Source: Pagrus major
Lineage: Eukaryota; Chordata; Actinopteri; Spariformes; Sparidae
Length of the DNA: 64,000 bases
Direction: 5' to 3'
NCBI RefSeq assembly: GCF_040436345.1
Contig: NC_133223.1
Span: 15,925,613-15,989,612 of the forward strand
Below, in pieces: positions 39,930 through 64,000 of the stretch (within the stretch, counting starts at the first letter, position 1; the number at the start of each line of letters is the position of its first letter). The translations under genes were made by a program, and so were the position numbers. The notes beneath the pieces are model-generated. The model saw only the letters and a list, made by a program, of their open reading frames with translations, had not been told where the DNA came from and did no database searches.

Positions 39930-40112
39930 AAAAGGGGGGCTTAAAGAGACAGGAGCTAACATCGAGCCTCTCAGACAGAGGGGGAATACAGAGCTGCAGC
40001 ACTGGACAGTATGAGAAAACAGATGTGTTTTTTTTAGCGCTGCAGCATGTCAATCTATTCTAGTAGTGACCCAAAATAAAATTATGAACCTGAAAATGAG
40101 CATCTCCTTTAA
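39930..40112 (+). repeat. Partial TTAA-type MITE (family C)
   Basis: It runs from CTTAAAGAGACAGGAGCTAA to CTCCT-TTAA and matches the right part of the element ending at 60339 almost throughout (CAGACAGAGGGG, GGACAGT, TCTATTCTAGTAGT). The left half is absent. Confidence 0.65.
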
Positions 40113-40504
40113 ATCCATGGAACAAAAACCTTTCCCAGTGTGAATTCACAGACACGAGGTTAAAAACAGATCAATAACACCAAGAGGCAGATGATCACAT
40201 ACCAACCAACTATATGTCTATTGCAGGAGTGCAATGTATCAGGCAGATATCCCAAACATAACATGGGCTCTCCACACACACGCAGTGCCTGTTTTGTAGT
40301 TTGAAGAGTGCCATGGAAGCATAATCCTCTGAAAAAAAGCAACATTTGCTGCTGCTTTTATTATTTCTTTAATACAGTGGAAATGAATGTTTAATTTAGT
40401 ATAGTGTTCATGCTCAGGCATAAGAGACACTTTTGGCAAAATCATGCACCAGTGTTCTTAATTTCCCGCTTTTCTCTCACACTGGCCTTCTCAATTGCTG
40501 TGCA

Positions 40505-40518
40505 GTTGCTATGGCAAC
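40505..40518. promoter_or_regulatory. Candidate RFX X-box, near-palindromic
   Basis: GTTGCTATGGCAAC differs by one base from the ideal palindromic X-box GTTGCCATGGCAAC. It sits in sequence downstream of both fancb and glra2, so any target is unclear. Confidence 0.35.
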
Positions 40519-43024
40519 CCTCATTTCTCATCCCTCTCTCTCAGAGCTCACAAAGCAGCCTCCCTAAACCTTAATGAATGATGCAAAGTTGTTTCCCTCT
40601 TAAACACAATTATAAGCTGCGAATAATTTTCCTTTCAAACGCCGTCACACTGAATTGATTGCATGAAGGCCTCTTGCATGCCCGCATACTCAAACAGAAA
40701 TAATAACGGACGGTGGTGCGAGGCTGTGTCGGTGAAATGGATGGTATTTCCATGTGAGGATTAGTGTTATTGATTAGTTTATAATCCCTGTGTGTTGAGC
40801 ATTTGAAAAAAAAAAAAAGTAGTCGGATGTTTCATGCAGCGTCCTCAATAAACCTACCACAGGCCATGTGTTCATATATAAGACAAATACGTATAAGGTT
40901 GATGGATTCTGAAATTACCCACAGTTTGTTTATGAATTAGATTAATGTAATTACATGATATGCATCAAGAGCTAGTGTGGTTACTCCAGTCTTAAGGATA
41001 ATATATTTGGAGTTTCTCAGTGCTTTTTGTAAGGTGGCCCAGAGATGCAAATCACAAAACACAACCGCAAATAGAAAAACCCAAACACGATTAGAAACAA
41101 CAACAAATTTGCAGTTGGGTTTTTATGTTTGCAGTTTTGATTTGCACTTCAGGGCCACCAGACTTTTGTCTGAGCTGACGTGCAGTAACAACAGGTGGAA
41201 ACTGTTTAAAATGCATCCACTATTTTCCATTCAACTGGTAGGTAAGCCGAAGCTGATGGAATCTCTACACTACAGTGTGAAGTCCATTATCATGCATTAA
41301 TGGAAACCCACTGTCAGATCATATCTGTGTCACCCCAGGCCACCCAGCGATCCATGGCATGTGTCATCACCCTGACTTATGGGCTCGGTGAGTAGAAGAG
41401 ACTGTGTTTGTCGTTTTCTTTGATCTGATCTGCAGCCGGGCGCAAAAGGCATTTTGTTATTCTTTCTCGAAAGGCATCCGTATCTTCATTTCTTATATGA
41501 GAAGAAAGCAATATCGAGTGTGTAATCTCATCAACAAGTGCGTGAAAAAAAATCAAACAAGGCCGTCCTCCACCTTACACATGACAGGAGAAGTGGAAAT
41601 AAAGTAAATATGGTGCACAGTCAATTTTATTGATGTACAGACCAGTAAATAACCTTTATCAGGAGTAGCATTCAAGAAAGGAGTTCTTCACCACAGTATA
41701 TCAGGAGTGCAAGGACCATTAGCTGCTCTGTACCATGAATATTATGCAGATCTGTCCTTCACTGCTGAATCCATCTTCAAACATCCAGCAAACAAACACG
41801 TTAAGTGAAGGAAAACAGTCCACAGCATAGGTTTGAAGAAGTATACAGAAAGCTATTTTTTCATAAACATAACCTTTCCTCCATTACAATAAATATTTTA
41901 TTTGACTAAATCTACAAAAAACATAGTCTCAAGCTCTAAAACCATATCTAATATACCTGGAGTATTTACCTGGAATATAAATGAATTCATGTGGATATGG
42001 GCGTGTGACGACATTGAGTAACGCAGTGCATGTTCACAGTTTGTAGGCTTACCTATACACTTGCTCATAATTGGCCGATATACTTTTATAAACTCATATT
42101 GAATAAATTATTTCAGCATGAAAAGGAAAATGTGCGACTTTTAAAACATCTGAATAAACTTACATTGACTTCAAGTGACATCCGTTGTCCATGAATATGA
42201 TTTATAATACACTTAGAGATAAAGGAAACAACGAGAAGTACCTTTGGGTGTCTGTCCGGCCACAGGTAGAAAAGATCAAACGGTGCGTTCGTCTTAAACA
42301 AGAGGAGATGCTTGAAAAAATAGAGAAGCACTGCACTTCACCCCACCAAATCTTTGATATCTAAGGCCTCAGGTATTTCATAAAAATTCAGTATCCAATT
42401 CCCGATTCCAGATTTTCATCTGCTTTATTCACGCTCGTGTCTGAAATGTGTGCTGCTGCCTAATGTCCGAAGGATGTGCTCTCCCTGCCTGTAGATTTTA
42501 TACTTTTGCTGCTTAATTTTGTATAAACAGAGAGCCAGTGCCGCGACAATAGTACAATATAAAACATCCCCAAACATCCTCAATAAGAAATACCCTTTTG
42601 ACAATCACAAAAAGTCTTTGAGGGTCTGACTAAGCTACCGTACGGTTACAAATCCAAATGGAATGTTTCTTTGTACCTTGTTTGACATCAAGGCAGGATT
42701 GAATTAAAAAAAACAACAAATTGGTCCGTCTTCTCCAGCATGTTTCTAAGCCTTGAGTTAAAACCATTTTCCCAGATTTGTCAGGAATTATTATGCAGCA
42801 GTACAACAACAACAAAAAAGCATCTGTGTCTCAAGAGCTGTTCACGTTATCAGAACATTACTGTATGAGGCATGAACATTATACATTATCCCTGAAAGAA
42901 CACCGCCATCATCGCCATGGTGCCTCTCAATGCACAGTCTCCCACGTCACCTCGCTGTGCTTTCCGAGCATTTCTCAATCTGAGAAATGAAGAATAAATA
43001 ATGTTTGTCGACGGTAGAAGTCTT

Positions 43025-55821
<12,797 letters not shown>

Positions 55822-56340
55822 TCCTGGTGGGTTTCCCATGTGCTCACTTTTTTATTTCTCCCATATGTTTACATTGGTCAAACACATAATCCAAATCGGG
55901 GCGCCGCTTTCTTCCTGACCAATAAGTCGTGGGCGTTTGGCTGCTCTTGTGGCACACAAAAATACAGGAGACATTCCTCAACGCGGCCACGGATCATAGT
56001 TTAGTTTCACGAAACTCTGACTCCCAAAAACAGATTCGTCGGCGCGGAGCTGCGAGGAAACATCAGTGCTGTGGTGTGGACAGACGCGCCGAGATGGTTA
56101 AAACTCCAAAACGCGTCGGCTGGGAGCTCTCCGCTCGTCCGCTGCGCTCAGATCTCACAGGAGACGAACCCCCCGCTGGCCTGTGTGGTTACTTGTGAAG
56201 TGAAATCTTTCTCTTCAGGTGGAGGACGATCCTCTGTTGAGGAATGGGAGTGGAACGCCTTTTCTCATTTCAGCACTTGGACAGCTCCCGGCTCCGTTAC
56301 GCGCAAGCGCAAGGCTTAAAAGTGGTGAACGTGAGTTGGT
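55822..56340 (-). promoter_or_regulatory. glra2: Probable glra2 5' region
   Basis: Immediately upstream of the glra2 start, the sequence becomes richer in CpG (for example around 55900-56330) than the surrounding introns, and holds an inverted CCAAT-like GACCAATAAG near 55917. No TATA box or transcription start can be fixed. Short ORFs here (for example 56071-56319) lack homology. Confidence 0.4.
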
Positions 56341-57601
56341 TTTCAATAAGTCCAATAAACGAGGGAGGTAATCACGAGAAACACAATCAAACATTGTCTT
56401 CAATGCGCGTTACATAACGAAAGGTGCCAGTTTGAAATGTTACAGCTTTTTTTGTCACATGAGAGTGCGCGCAGCTGCGCATCCGGATCAACTGGATTGA
56501 GGAACGTTTCATGTTTTCCAGTGGTTTGATGGAGTACACTTCATTATTTGAATAATGTTTTGAGTGGAAATATGACACTTTTAATGAGGCACAACTAGAA
56601 TCAGTTAGAGATGCAGAACAGCTGAAAAACAGATTTATTCTGTGCGTGTAAAACGTCAGGTTGACTGGGTTTCTCTGACATCATCATTGGCTGTATTTTT
56701 ACGTACGCACTGTGCCTTTTTTTGGGTTCCCATCCTCGCCTGTTTAGTGCAACCTACATCCTCGCAGAGATATGAAAAGTGTAAACAAAGGACGCACCAG
56801 CGAGAAGCCGCTGGGAGAGTATTTGGTACTCCGGTTGCCCTGGAAACAGATTTCCGAGGCACATCATTGGAAATGCTGAAAGGTTGGCCTCCCAGAGCGA
56901 GACGGAGGAGAGCTGACTGACTGACAGACACACAGACAGAGACACAGACAGACGGAGAGGAGACGGCAGGAAATGTACTACAGGCTGGCTGAAGCCCAAG
57001 GGTGGAGGAGCGGAGGTTTAGTAGGCCAGAATCAAACATTGTTATTCAGTATACATATGCTTATAAGCTGTTGCTGGTATTGATACAGATGCTGCATGGG
57101 AACCTGGCAGCGTGAGGATGTGAGTGGGCCGTGATGGACCACAGGCATGAATGACTCATTCCAGGCATGTGCTGCTGTGGAGGAAACAGCTAAACTTAGT
57201 GAGAGGAAAAAAGTAGTATTTCATTCACATCAGGCTGAGTGTTGAGAGATTACTCTCTACTCATGACAGGCCTCAACGCTGTGACACGCCTGGGGCCATA
57301 TTACACTTTAGTCTGACGCTTGGTTACTGACCAGCTTCCAGATCATCTCAGCCTGAGGACGAGTCATCCTTGTTCTCCTCCTCCTCCTCCAAATTACAAG
57401 TGTCACATTGTATCTCATGGTTGGAGATGTATGGCTTTGCTCTGGTGTGGGGATTTAACATTAGAGGTCTTGTGTTGTTACAGCATGTTCCGCTTCATGA
57501 ATACTGCATGCCTTGTTTGAATTATTTACCAAAGGGCACACGTACTGAATGTCCATATTTAGTTTTTATTTATTAACAAAGAGAAACAAACAACCTCAGC
57601 T
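56341..57601. other. Upstream flank of glra2 without a gene
   Basis: I see no coding sequence. It contains an imperfect X-box at 56834-56847 (GTTGCC-CT-GGAAAC), CAGA-rich simple sequence near 56920-56950, and a short CTC/TCC run near 57376. Confidence 0.5.
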
Positions 57602-58251
57602 TTAAAGGTGCACTATGTAGTTTTGGGGAAGAAGAGAAGGATCTTCTTTGACTGATTTGTTTTAATGCCTAAACAAACAAAATGAACAAACTCTCTTTGC
57701 TTTCATGACTGAATAAACTGAATGAACAAACTGACCTTACAGTGATAGGTAGGATCTTTTTCCCCCTGTGTGGAGAAGCAGCACGTACTGCCAGTAGGAA
57801 GCACAGAATTGCACTGCTGTAAACGGAACCAGCAGCAAGACGTATTTTAGCCAGCTAAAATACGTCTTGCTGCTGGTTCAGTTTACAACAGTACAATGCC
57901 CTGCTTCCTGCCGGCAGTACGTGCTGCATCTCCACACAGGTGGAGAGCTGACGGCCATCTACTGCAGGTAATACACTGACTATAGTCAGGATAAGTACCT
58001 CATACATCCCCACATCGAAAGACCCCAACTATCACTTTAAAGGACAATACAAATTCATACTTTGTTTACATTTGGCGGACCCTGCCACCTCTCTAGCTTC
58101 AAACAATGTTCGGGGGACCTTATTTTCCTCTGAGAACAGCTTGTTTATGAAAGAAATGTTCCTGTGTTTGTATTATTACCTCATTTATATTGTAAATATC
58201 AAAATTCTGAGTTTGAATGTCTTCTCCGGAAACTACATTGCGCCCCTTTAA
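57602..58251. repeat. TTAA-type MITE (family D) carrying a nested second MITE
   Basis: The outer ends are TTAA-AGGTGCACTATGTAGTTT and AAACTACATTGCGCCCCT-TTAA. The interior matches the 20215-20552 copy in reverse. It is interrupted at 57737-58040 by family E. Confidence 0.75.
57737..58040. repeat. Nested MITE (family E) with an 86-bp hairpin
   Basis: The ends are TTAC-AGTGATAGGTAGGATCTTT and GAAAGACCCCAACTATCACT-TTAA, an inverted pair. Inside, arms at about 57765-57850 and 57855-57940 are inverted copies around a four-base centre (CTAAAATACGTCTTGCTGCT and its complement). Confidence 0.75.
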
Positions 58252-58929
58252 GTGTCACCCAGACTCATGTGGATGACTCTCATGTCTCTGTGCCTGCTCC
58301 GATGGCAAAAATAACATCTATAAAAATCAAAAAAATTGCTTTAATGAATACATTTCCTCACCGATAAGGGCCAAAATTCTCTATGAGCTCAACTCATTTA
58401 CTCCCCATCCCCGAGACAGCTGCAGTTGGCTTGTCTGCGTAATGACAACCAACCAGAGCTTCAATTGGCCATTAGTTTCCATAAGGAAAAGACTTTGGGC
58501 CAGGTGGGTCACGTAATTAAAAGAGAACAAGTCAAATCTGCGTGTCATTAAGGCGAGAGAGGGAGATGTAGTGTCCCTCTCTCCCTGTGCAAGAAAGGGG
58601 AGAATAAAACAGAACAATCCTTTTGACTAGAACTGTCTGTCTGCCTCATTTATCCGGCAGCTTCCGCGCAAGCCATTAAAATTACTGGCTCAAGACAGAC
58701 GAAGGCGCTATTTTAAAGCTGCCCACACACAACAAAGATTGGTCGCCGCTGCCCGTTATTCTGTGGGGAATTAAGGCTTTTACATCATCTGGTTTATTGT
58801 GTTGTCTAAAAGGATTTGCAGCTCGATTTATAACTTTAAAATTAAATCCTCTTCAGTAATCGCTCTGTTACAATATTACACCCAAAAATAACACACGAAT
58901 CAGTTAATGTTTGCATCTATATGCGTACG

Positions 58930-58930
58930 C

Positions 58931-58963
<33 letters not shown>

Positions 58964-58992
58964 AGAAGAAGAAGAAGAAGAAGAAGAAGAAA
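58930..58992. repeat. (GAA)n microsatellite
   Basis: About 20 units of AAG/GAA run from about 58930 to 58992. Read on the minus strand they give a leucine tract in a spurious 175-aa ORF. Confidence 0.95.
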
Positions 58993-59514
58993 GTTGAAGG
59001 ATGCTCCATGTAGTGTGCTGCTGTCATTGATCCCCCTCAATAACTGAGGAGTTGTGGACCGGCTGTAGAGCTCACCTGGAAACAACAAGCAAGGCTTTAC
59101 CACCCCGATGCTCATGTGCACTGGACTGGAGACAATTGAGAGCTGCAGAGTATCTATTGCTCCATCGATTCCTTGTATCTTTATCCCACTTAATGACTTT
59201 TTCGCTCTATAATTCAACTCATGGAGCTGATCCCGGGGCCTAGCAGGGATGTACGGGGAGAGAGGTAACTTGTGGTAGGAGCTATTTTGATGAGGCAACA
59301 TGCCGGAGGAGGAGGAGGAGGAGTGTGAAGGATTTAATGAGTGGATTCTTGAAGAGAAGGAAGGATTTGTGAATTCTCTGGTGCCACAACACCCAACACA
59401 CTTATCATAATCTCTCTGTCGGAGCAAAAAGGAGCTATTTTGAGGGCTTGTTTGGCGAACAAAGGAATGATAAACATGTTTAGATTATGTTGGCTGACAC
59501 GTGGACAAATGTTC

Positions 59515-60339
59515 AAAGGAGACCTGTTATGCTTTTTTCGTTCCTTTCCTTTCCTTCAGTGTTTTTCAGTGTCTTGAAAGTTAAAGGTGCAATATGGAAG
59601 GATTTTTGTTGAAAAAAGACTAACAAAAAGTGAAGAAATAACAGTTTTGATGTTGGACAGATATCTGCTAAAGTTAGCATGCCAACCAGCTAACCTCTGT
59701 TTGTCAGTCATTGGTTTCTGTGCTATCGTGGTAAACGCCAATACCCCCTTGGATCTCAGAGCTCCCAGTCTGGATTGCTAGATGCACAGCTAACCGAGCT
59801 AACTAGCTAATGGCAGCTAGCAGTTAGCAGCACGTAACAGTTAATGTATTTATGTGCTGCCCCCTGGTTGTTTTTAGTATTCAACAGCTGCAAATTCTTA
59901 CATATTGCACCTTTAAAAAGCCCACGCAAACAGGAGCTGCTCTTTCCGCCAGAAACGCTTCCTCAGTAGTCTCGCCTTTAACTCTGTGACTTTGTGACAT
60001 CACGCTACGTCACCATGTCACACATTTGCATAAATTATGCCTAGCAGCTAGTTTGGCGCATTTGGATTAATTTAGCGCAGCTGCTTTGTTGTTGTTAGCG
60101 GTGCTGGCTCAGGCATGTGTGAGCTGACCAATCAGAGCAGACCAGGTATTCAGGAGGGGCCTTAAAGAGACAGGAGCTAAAACAGAGCGTTTCAGACAGA
60201 GGGGTGATACAGTGCTGCAGATCTGGACAGTGTGAGAAAACTGATGTGTTTTTTGAGCATTAAAGCAGGTAAACCTATTCTAGTAGTAACCCAAAATAAA
60301 ATGATGAGCCTGAAAATGAGCGTTATATGTCTCCTTTAA
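59515..60339. repeat. TTAA-type MITE (family C) interrupted by a family A MITE
   Basis: The outer ends are AAAGGAGACCTGTTATGC at 59515 and GCGTTATATGTCTCCTTTAA ending at 60339. A complete family A element, TTAA-AGGTGCAATATGG to CATATTGCACCT-TTAA, sits at 59581-59916. The right outer part matches the copies at 39930-40112 and, inverted, at 45676. Confidence 0.7.
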
Positions 60340-63300
60340 GATACCTCTCTCTAGATATAGTAGGAGCTGTGTGAATCAACAGCCTAAATGCTCATGAGGA
60401 TGTTCCTCCTATAGGTCGTATGATTCCTCAGGCCAAGTGAAGGGAGCAGCACGAGTCTTCACCAACACTCATCTGTCAATCACGGCTTTCCTTCATCAGT
60501 GGGAGCAACAGAGCCTTTCTCCATCACTGAGCACTGAAAACCCGCTGATCCCCAGTCTAGACCCCCGTCCGCGCTCCACAGTAACTCTGTCTCTGCACAT
60601 CCAAACAGCTGAATAAAATCGCTTTTCACAGGATGTATACATCGTATCGAACGCTTAAGACTTTTGTGCCAGTTTGTTAAGCAATTGCTCTTCAAGCGCA
60701 CGTTGAATCCGTCATGTATTTTTCCTTCAGATCTGCATGTCAGGATGTCTCCCCTGAGTTCCAGTTTCTGTGCAGTCACCCAAACCTTAAACAGCACACA
60801 TACACACATCCTCTTTCCCTGGCCAATGTCTGCTCCATGTTGACACTGGCTCACAATTTATCTATTTCTAGCTCGCAGGCTTGTCTCACTGAGCGTTGTC
60901 ACTGGAGCTGTGCAGCTGTCAAAGTGATGCAAGAATAGATTGAAGATTGGATGCAATTTGAATTGCTGAACTGGTTTACATCCGTTTTCTTCCTTTCAGT
61001 GCAGCTTAGATGTATGTTATGGGACCAATTACCCACGAGAGGGACACAGGCAGAGCCACAGCTCTTTTACCCTGGCTTTTTTAGATATTTATGAGGAAAC
61101 TAATCTCTTATGTGCAGGGACTTGTGTTGAATATTAATGCGTGTTGGTATTCAACTATAATGTGACCATTTTTTAAACTGTGCTCGGAAAAACGCCCGTG
61201 GCAGGGAATACTGTCAGCTGCAACATCTCTGTCAGAAGAAACAGGAAACGTTATCATTACTGTCATATAGCGGGGTATGTGCAGGTACGCCGTTAAAGGC
61301 TCGCTGTTAGAACACAAGACATGATGTGCTTGCACAAACATGGCTTCATAAAAGTGACTAGCATGCAGCCTGTCAAACTGAAGAACACATTAAAGTTGAC
61401 TGACTGTCACACTCAAAATGAATATATTCTATAGAAGTGAGCGGCATACTGTACCGAGGGAGGGTTATCTGTGCTGTTTTCTTGTTCCAGGAGCGAATTT
61501 AAACTTAAATGCCACCTACAGGTAATTTAGCTTGTGAGCTGAGCTGCGCTGTGTGTGTAGTCCTGAGGTAAAGGATGGCTGACAGCACACAGAAACACTG
61601 TCCTCTATTATCAAGCATCAGTGTCTTCCTGAACGGACACTCGCCATGTCTCTTCTCATACTCTTCATGTTTGTCTTGCTTTTAAGTGTCAGAAAGTATT
61701 GAAGGCTTGCGACGTTCACATCTGTGCTGCAGTGTATTTCTTTTCTTTGAAATTTTCTCTCCAAACTGAAACTGGTTTTTATCAAGAACCTGACTAGTTT
61801 CTTGCTTGGTTGTTTTTGCTGTTTTTCTTGATTTAATGGATCTATATGTAAGAATTTTAGTTTAACATTTAAAATGTAATCAAAATTATCAACAAAATGC
61901 AAAGAAATAACAGGTTTGACATTAAATCAAAGACTTCCTTGTATTGTTTAGCAGAGATAGCTACTGAAATTTGCATGCTAACCAGCTAGCCCTGGTCAGT
62001 TCTGTTTCATAATACCATTTTGTGCCTCCGTCCAACATGAGATGGTAGTCTTGCACCAATTGATATTCTGGGATGGGGGAAGTTAACGCTCGAGATGAAA
62101 ACCAGTTTCAGCCACGTGCACTTGGATGAGGCTAAATCCCTCCAAGGAAAAAAACACAACTGCTAGCTTGTTTAGGTTAGCAACCAGGTAAATGTGAGGG
62201 TACTTGCCATTTTCAGCATGCAGGTTGCTAGCTTGGAGGTTGTTATTTGTTGTTTCATGTAGCGAAGAGATTTCGAAAACAGTAATACCTGCCATCTGCA
62301 AAAGGCACCCAATGACTACTTGGAGAGCGTATTCTTAAAGGTGAAAAGAAGTGATAGAAATAGAAGCACAACAAGAGTTAATGTTGGTGTTTATTTCCAC
62401 CGCTGGAGACAGCTCTTGGCCAGTAAAGGGATGAAGTTTGATGCTGAACTCACAACATTTCTTCTAGACTGGTAAGTAGTCTAAACACCTGCTAATGCTG
62501 GCTATTTAGCAAGGTAGCCAAATGTATAATGTTATGTTACAGTGTTAATATGTTTGCTTAGTTAGCTGTTTGTTGAAAGGAGGAAAGACCTATGGGGACT
62601 TAGCATTTCCTTCCTTTTTTTTTATGACAGTGATTAACCCCCCAACTTTCTAGTGCCTTGCATATAGACCCTTTAACGATTAAATGACTCCCAAACATTA
62701 AATGTAAAACTGTATGTTTTTGTTTGTTTGTTTCCTGACATTGCTCATGAATCATTTTGACACTTACAGGGACAGATGCTATAGCCTAATGATATTAAAT
62801 TCACATTGTTGCTCACACCTTAAATGCAGATTTTTTTTAAGAAAACACATCAGCTGCCTTCTTGGATGCATTTTTTTTAAGGTACGGATAAAACAAGATT
62901 TCTAGTACTACTATAAAATCCTTGAACCAGTGGTGGAATTTTGCACAATTTCAATGAGACAAGGAAAATGATGGTGTTGGTGGATTATATGTCGTTTTGT
63001 TTTGAAATGGACAGAACCACACTTTTTTAAGGAACGACCATTGGCTGAGTTCACAAAGGAAGTACAAGATACTGAAAACAATCTTCATGTTGAGTTCATT
63101 GCATCATCCACAAATTACTTCAGTATATCATCATCTTTTCCTTTGTGATTGTGTCCACTATGAAAATATGTGCAGTACAGCATGTAACCAGTGTGCCTAG
63201 TGCCAAAAACCTTTAAATATGTTTCAGGATAGTGTCTCCTACCACAAACCTTAAACATTTAATTGCAAAATGCCACATGTAGGTAACACTTTATATTAAC

Positions 63301-64000
63301 CATAATTAATAAATGGTTTATATAGCATTTCACTTGTAACAGTGACATAACTATGAAATAAAGTTAAATCAACTGTAAACTTACCATTTATTAATGATGG
63401 CTATTATAAAGTGTTACTCACATCTATAGATATATAATAAAATTCTATTACTTTCTATTGCACCCCACCTTATAAAGTATAAAGGTCATAACTAAAGGCT
63501 TTGTCAATGGTTAATAAATCATTAACTAAACTCTAAAACCCTTTGTAATCCAAGCGTTTCTCTTCTTAATGGTTTGTATCTTAATAACAATTGATTTATT
63601 AGAGATTGCTACTAGTCTGATAATAAAAAATGCTCAAAAATAATTAAACAAGTTATGTCATTTTGTATTTCTCTACTTTATGATCAAAAATCATTAATTA
63701 GTCACTAGTTCGGAATTATAAAGAGAAAATAGGCCCACATTTTGATCACTCACTTCACCAGATTCTCCCATATTTTACAGTAAAATGGTCCAGATCTCAT
63801 TTTGCTTCTCGTTGGGTGGTGGACTCTGTGGCGCTGTCAGATCTTCCAGCAGTGAGAGGCGGTCAGAGTTAATACTCCTGACAGCTCCAAGGTCTTATAC
63901 GTGTCTTTGAGTTTCATTATGTCAAAGGTTGACTGAATTCACTCTCTGACCAGTTAGAGGTCTGAACTTTGAATAATTTAACCAGCTCTATCTAAGCCTT
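60340..64000. other. Right flank without a recognisable gene
   Basis: It contains a partial family A MITE at about 61833-62000 and the small element at 63282-63417. The remainder is AT-rich, with only short unsupported ORFs. I see no exon with clear homology. Confidence 0.5.
63282..63417. repeat. Small MITE with GTAACACTTTAT ends
   Basis: It starts AGGTAACACTTTATATTAACC and ends GGCTATTATAAAGTGTTAC. The ends are inverted over about 18 bp with mismatches, and TTAATAAATGG / CCATTTATTAA pair inside. It is about 136 bp long. Confidence 0.65.

Larger units (their letters stand above)
36878..43024. other. Intergenic region between convergent fancb and glra2
   Basis: It contains the fancb 3' UTR, a half MITE at 39930-40112, a candidate RFX site at 40505-40518, and probable glra2 3' UTR sequence (about 41620-43024). 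A minus-strand AATAAA lies at 41626-41631 (ATCAATAAAATTG). No ORF here has recognisable homology. Confidence 0.5.

Noticed and set aside
58900..59427. A 175-aa minus-strand ORF with a leucine tract
   Set aside because: The leucines come from the (GAA)n microsatellite, and no domain or homologue is recognisable. The frame is open by composition.

Overview
This is a window from a vertebrate nuclear genome, almost certainly a ray-finned fish of the percomorph type. The evidence is long intron-rich genes with canonical GT-AG junctions, proteins close to human orthologues, a low-GC non-coding background, and dispersed repeats familiar from teleosts (a tRNA-derived SINE, an L2-type LINE tail, and many short terminal-inverted-repeat elements). 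I reconstructed four protein-coding genes by joining exons whose reading phases agree.

Layout: (1) 70-3641, + strand, the last five exons of an ankyrin-repeat/SOCS-box gene, best called asb9; its 5' exons lie before the window. (2) 3642-9670, intergenic, with a foldback element and a SINE. (3) 9671-27623, - strand, complete mospd2 (15 coding exons, 525 aa). (4) 27624-28186, a 563-bp head-to-head interval that looks like a bidirectional promoter. (5) 28187-36877, + strand, complete fancb (8 coding exons, 855 aa). (6) 36878-43024, a convergent intergenic interval with mostly 3'-flanking sequence and MITE pieces. (7) 43025-55821, - strand, complete glra2, the glycine receptor alpha-2 subunit (9 coding exons per transcript, 449 aa), with two alternative 68-bp copies of exon 3. 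(8) 55822-64000, the glra2 upstream region, rich in nested MITEs and with no gene that I can support.

The genes do not form an operon or pathway. Their order and relative orientation (asb9, mospd2, fancb, glra2) mirror human Xp22.2 exactly, so the block is an old vertebrate synteny group. Mospd2 is an ER membrane tether that binds FFAT motifs, fancb belongs to the Fanconi anaemia core complex for DNA crosslink repair, glra2 is a glycine-gated chloride channel subunit, and asb9 is a substrate receptor for a Cullin-5 ubiquitin ligase.

The points most worth a second look are: the conserved pair of glra2 exons 3A/3B that differ by exactly the Val-Thr / Ile-Ala swap known in mammals and are only 76 nt apart; a short glra2 intron with a weak donor followed by a long CA repeat; nested TTAA-flanked MITEs, one with an apparent empty site preserved elsewhere in the window; and the compact mospd2/fancb promoter. 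I found no sign of a wholly new multi-gene system. Exon joins are by eye, without transcript evidence.
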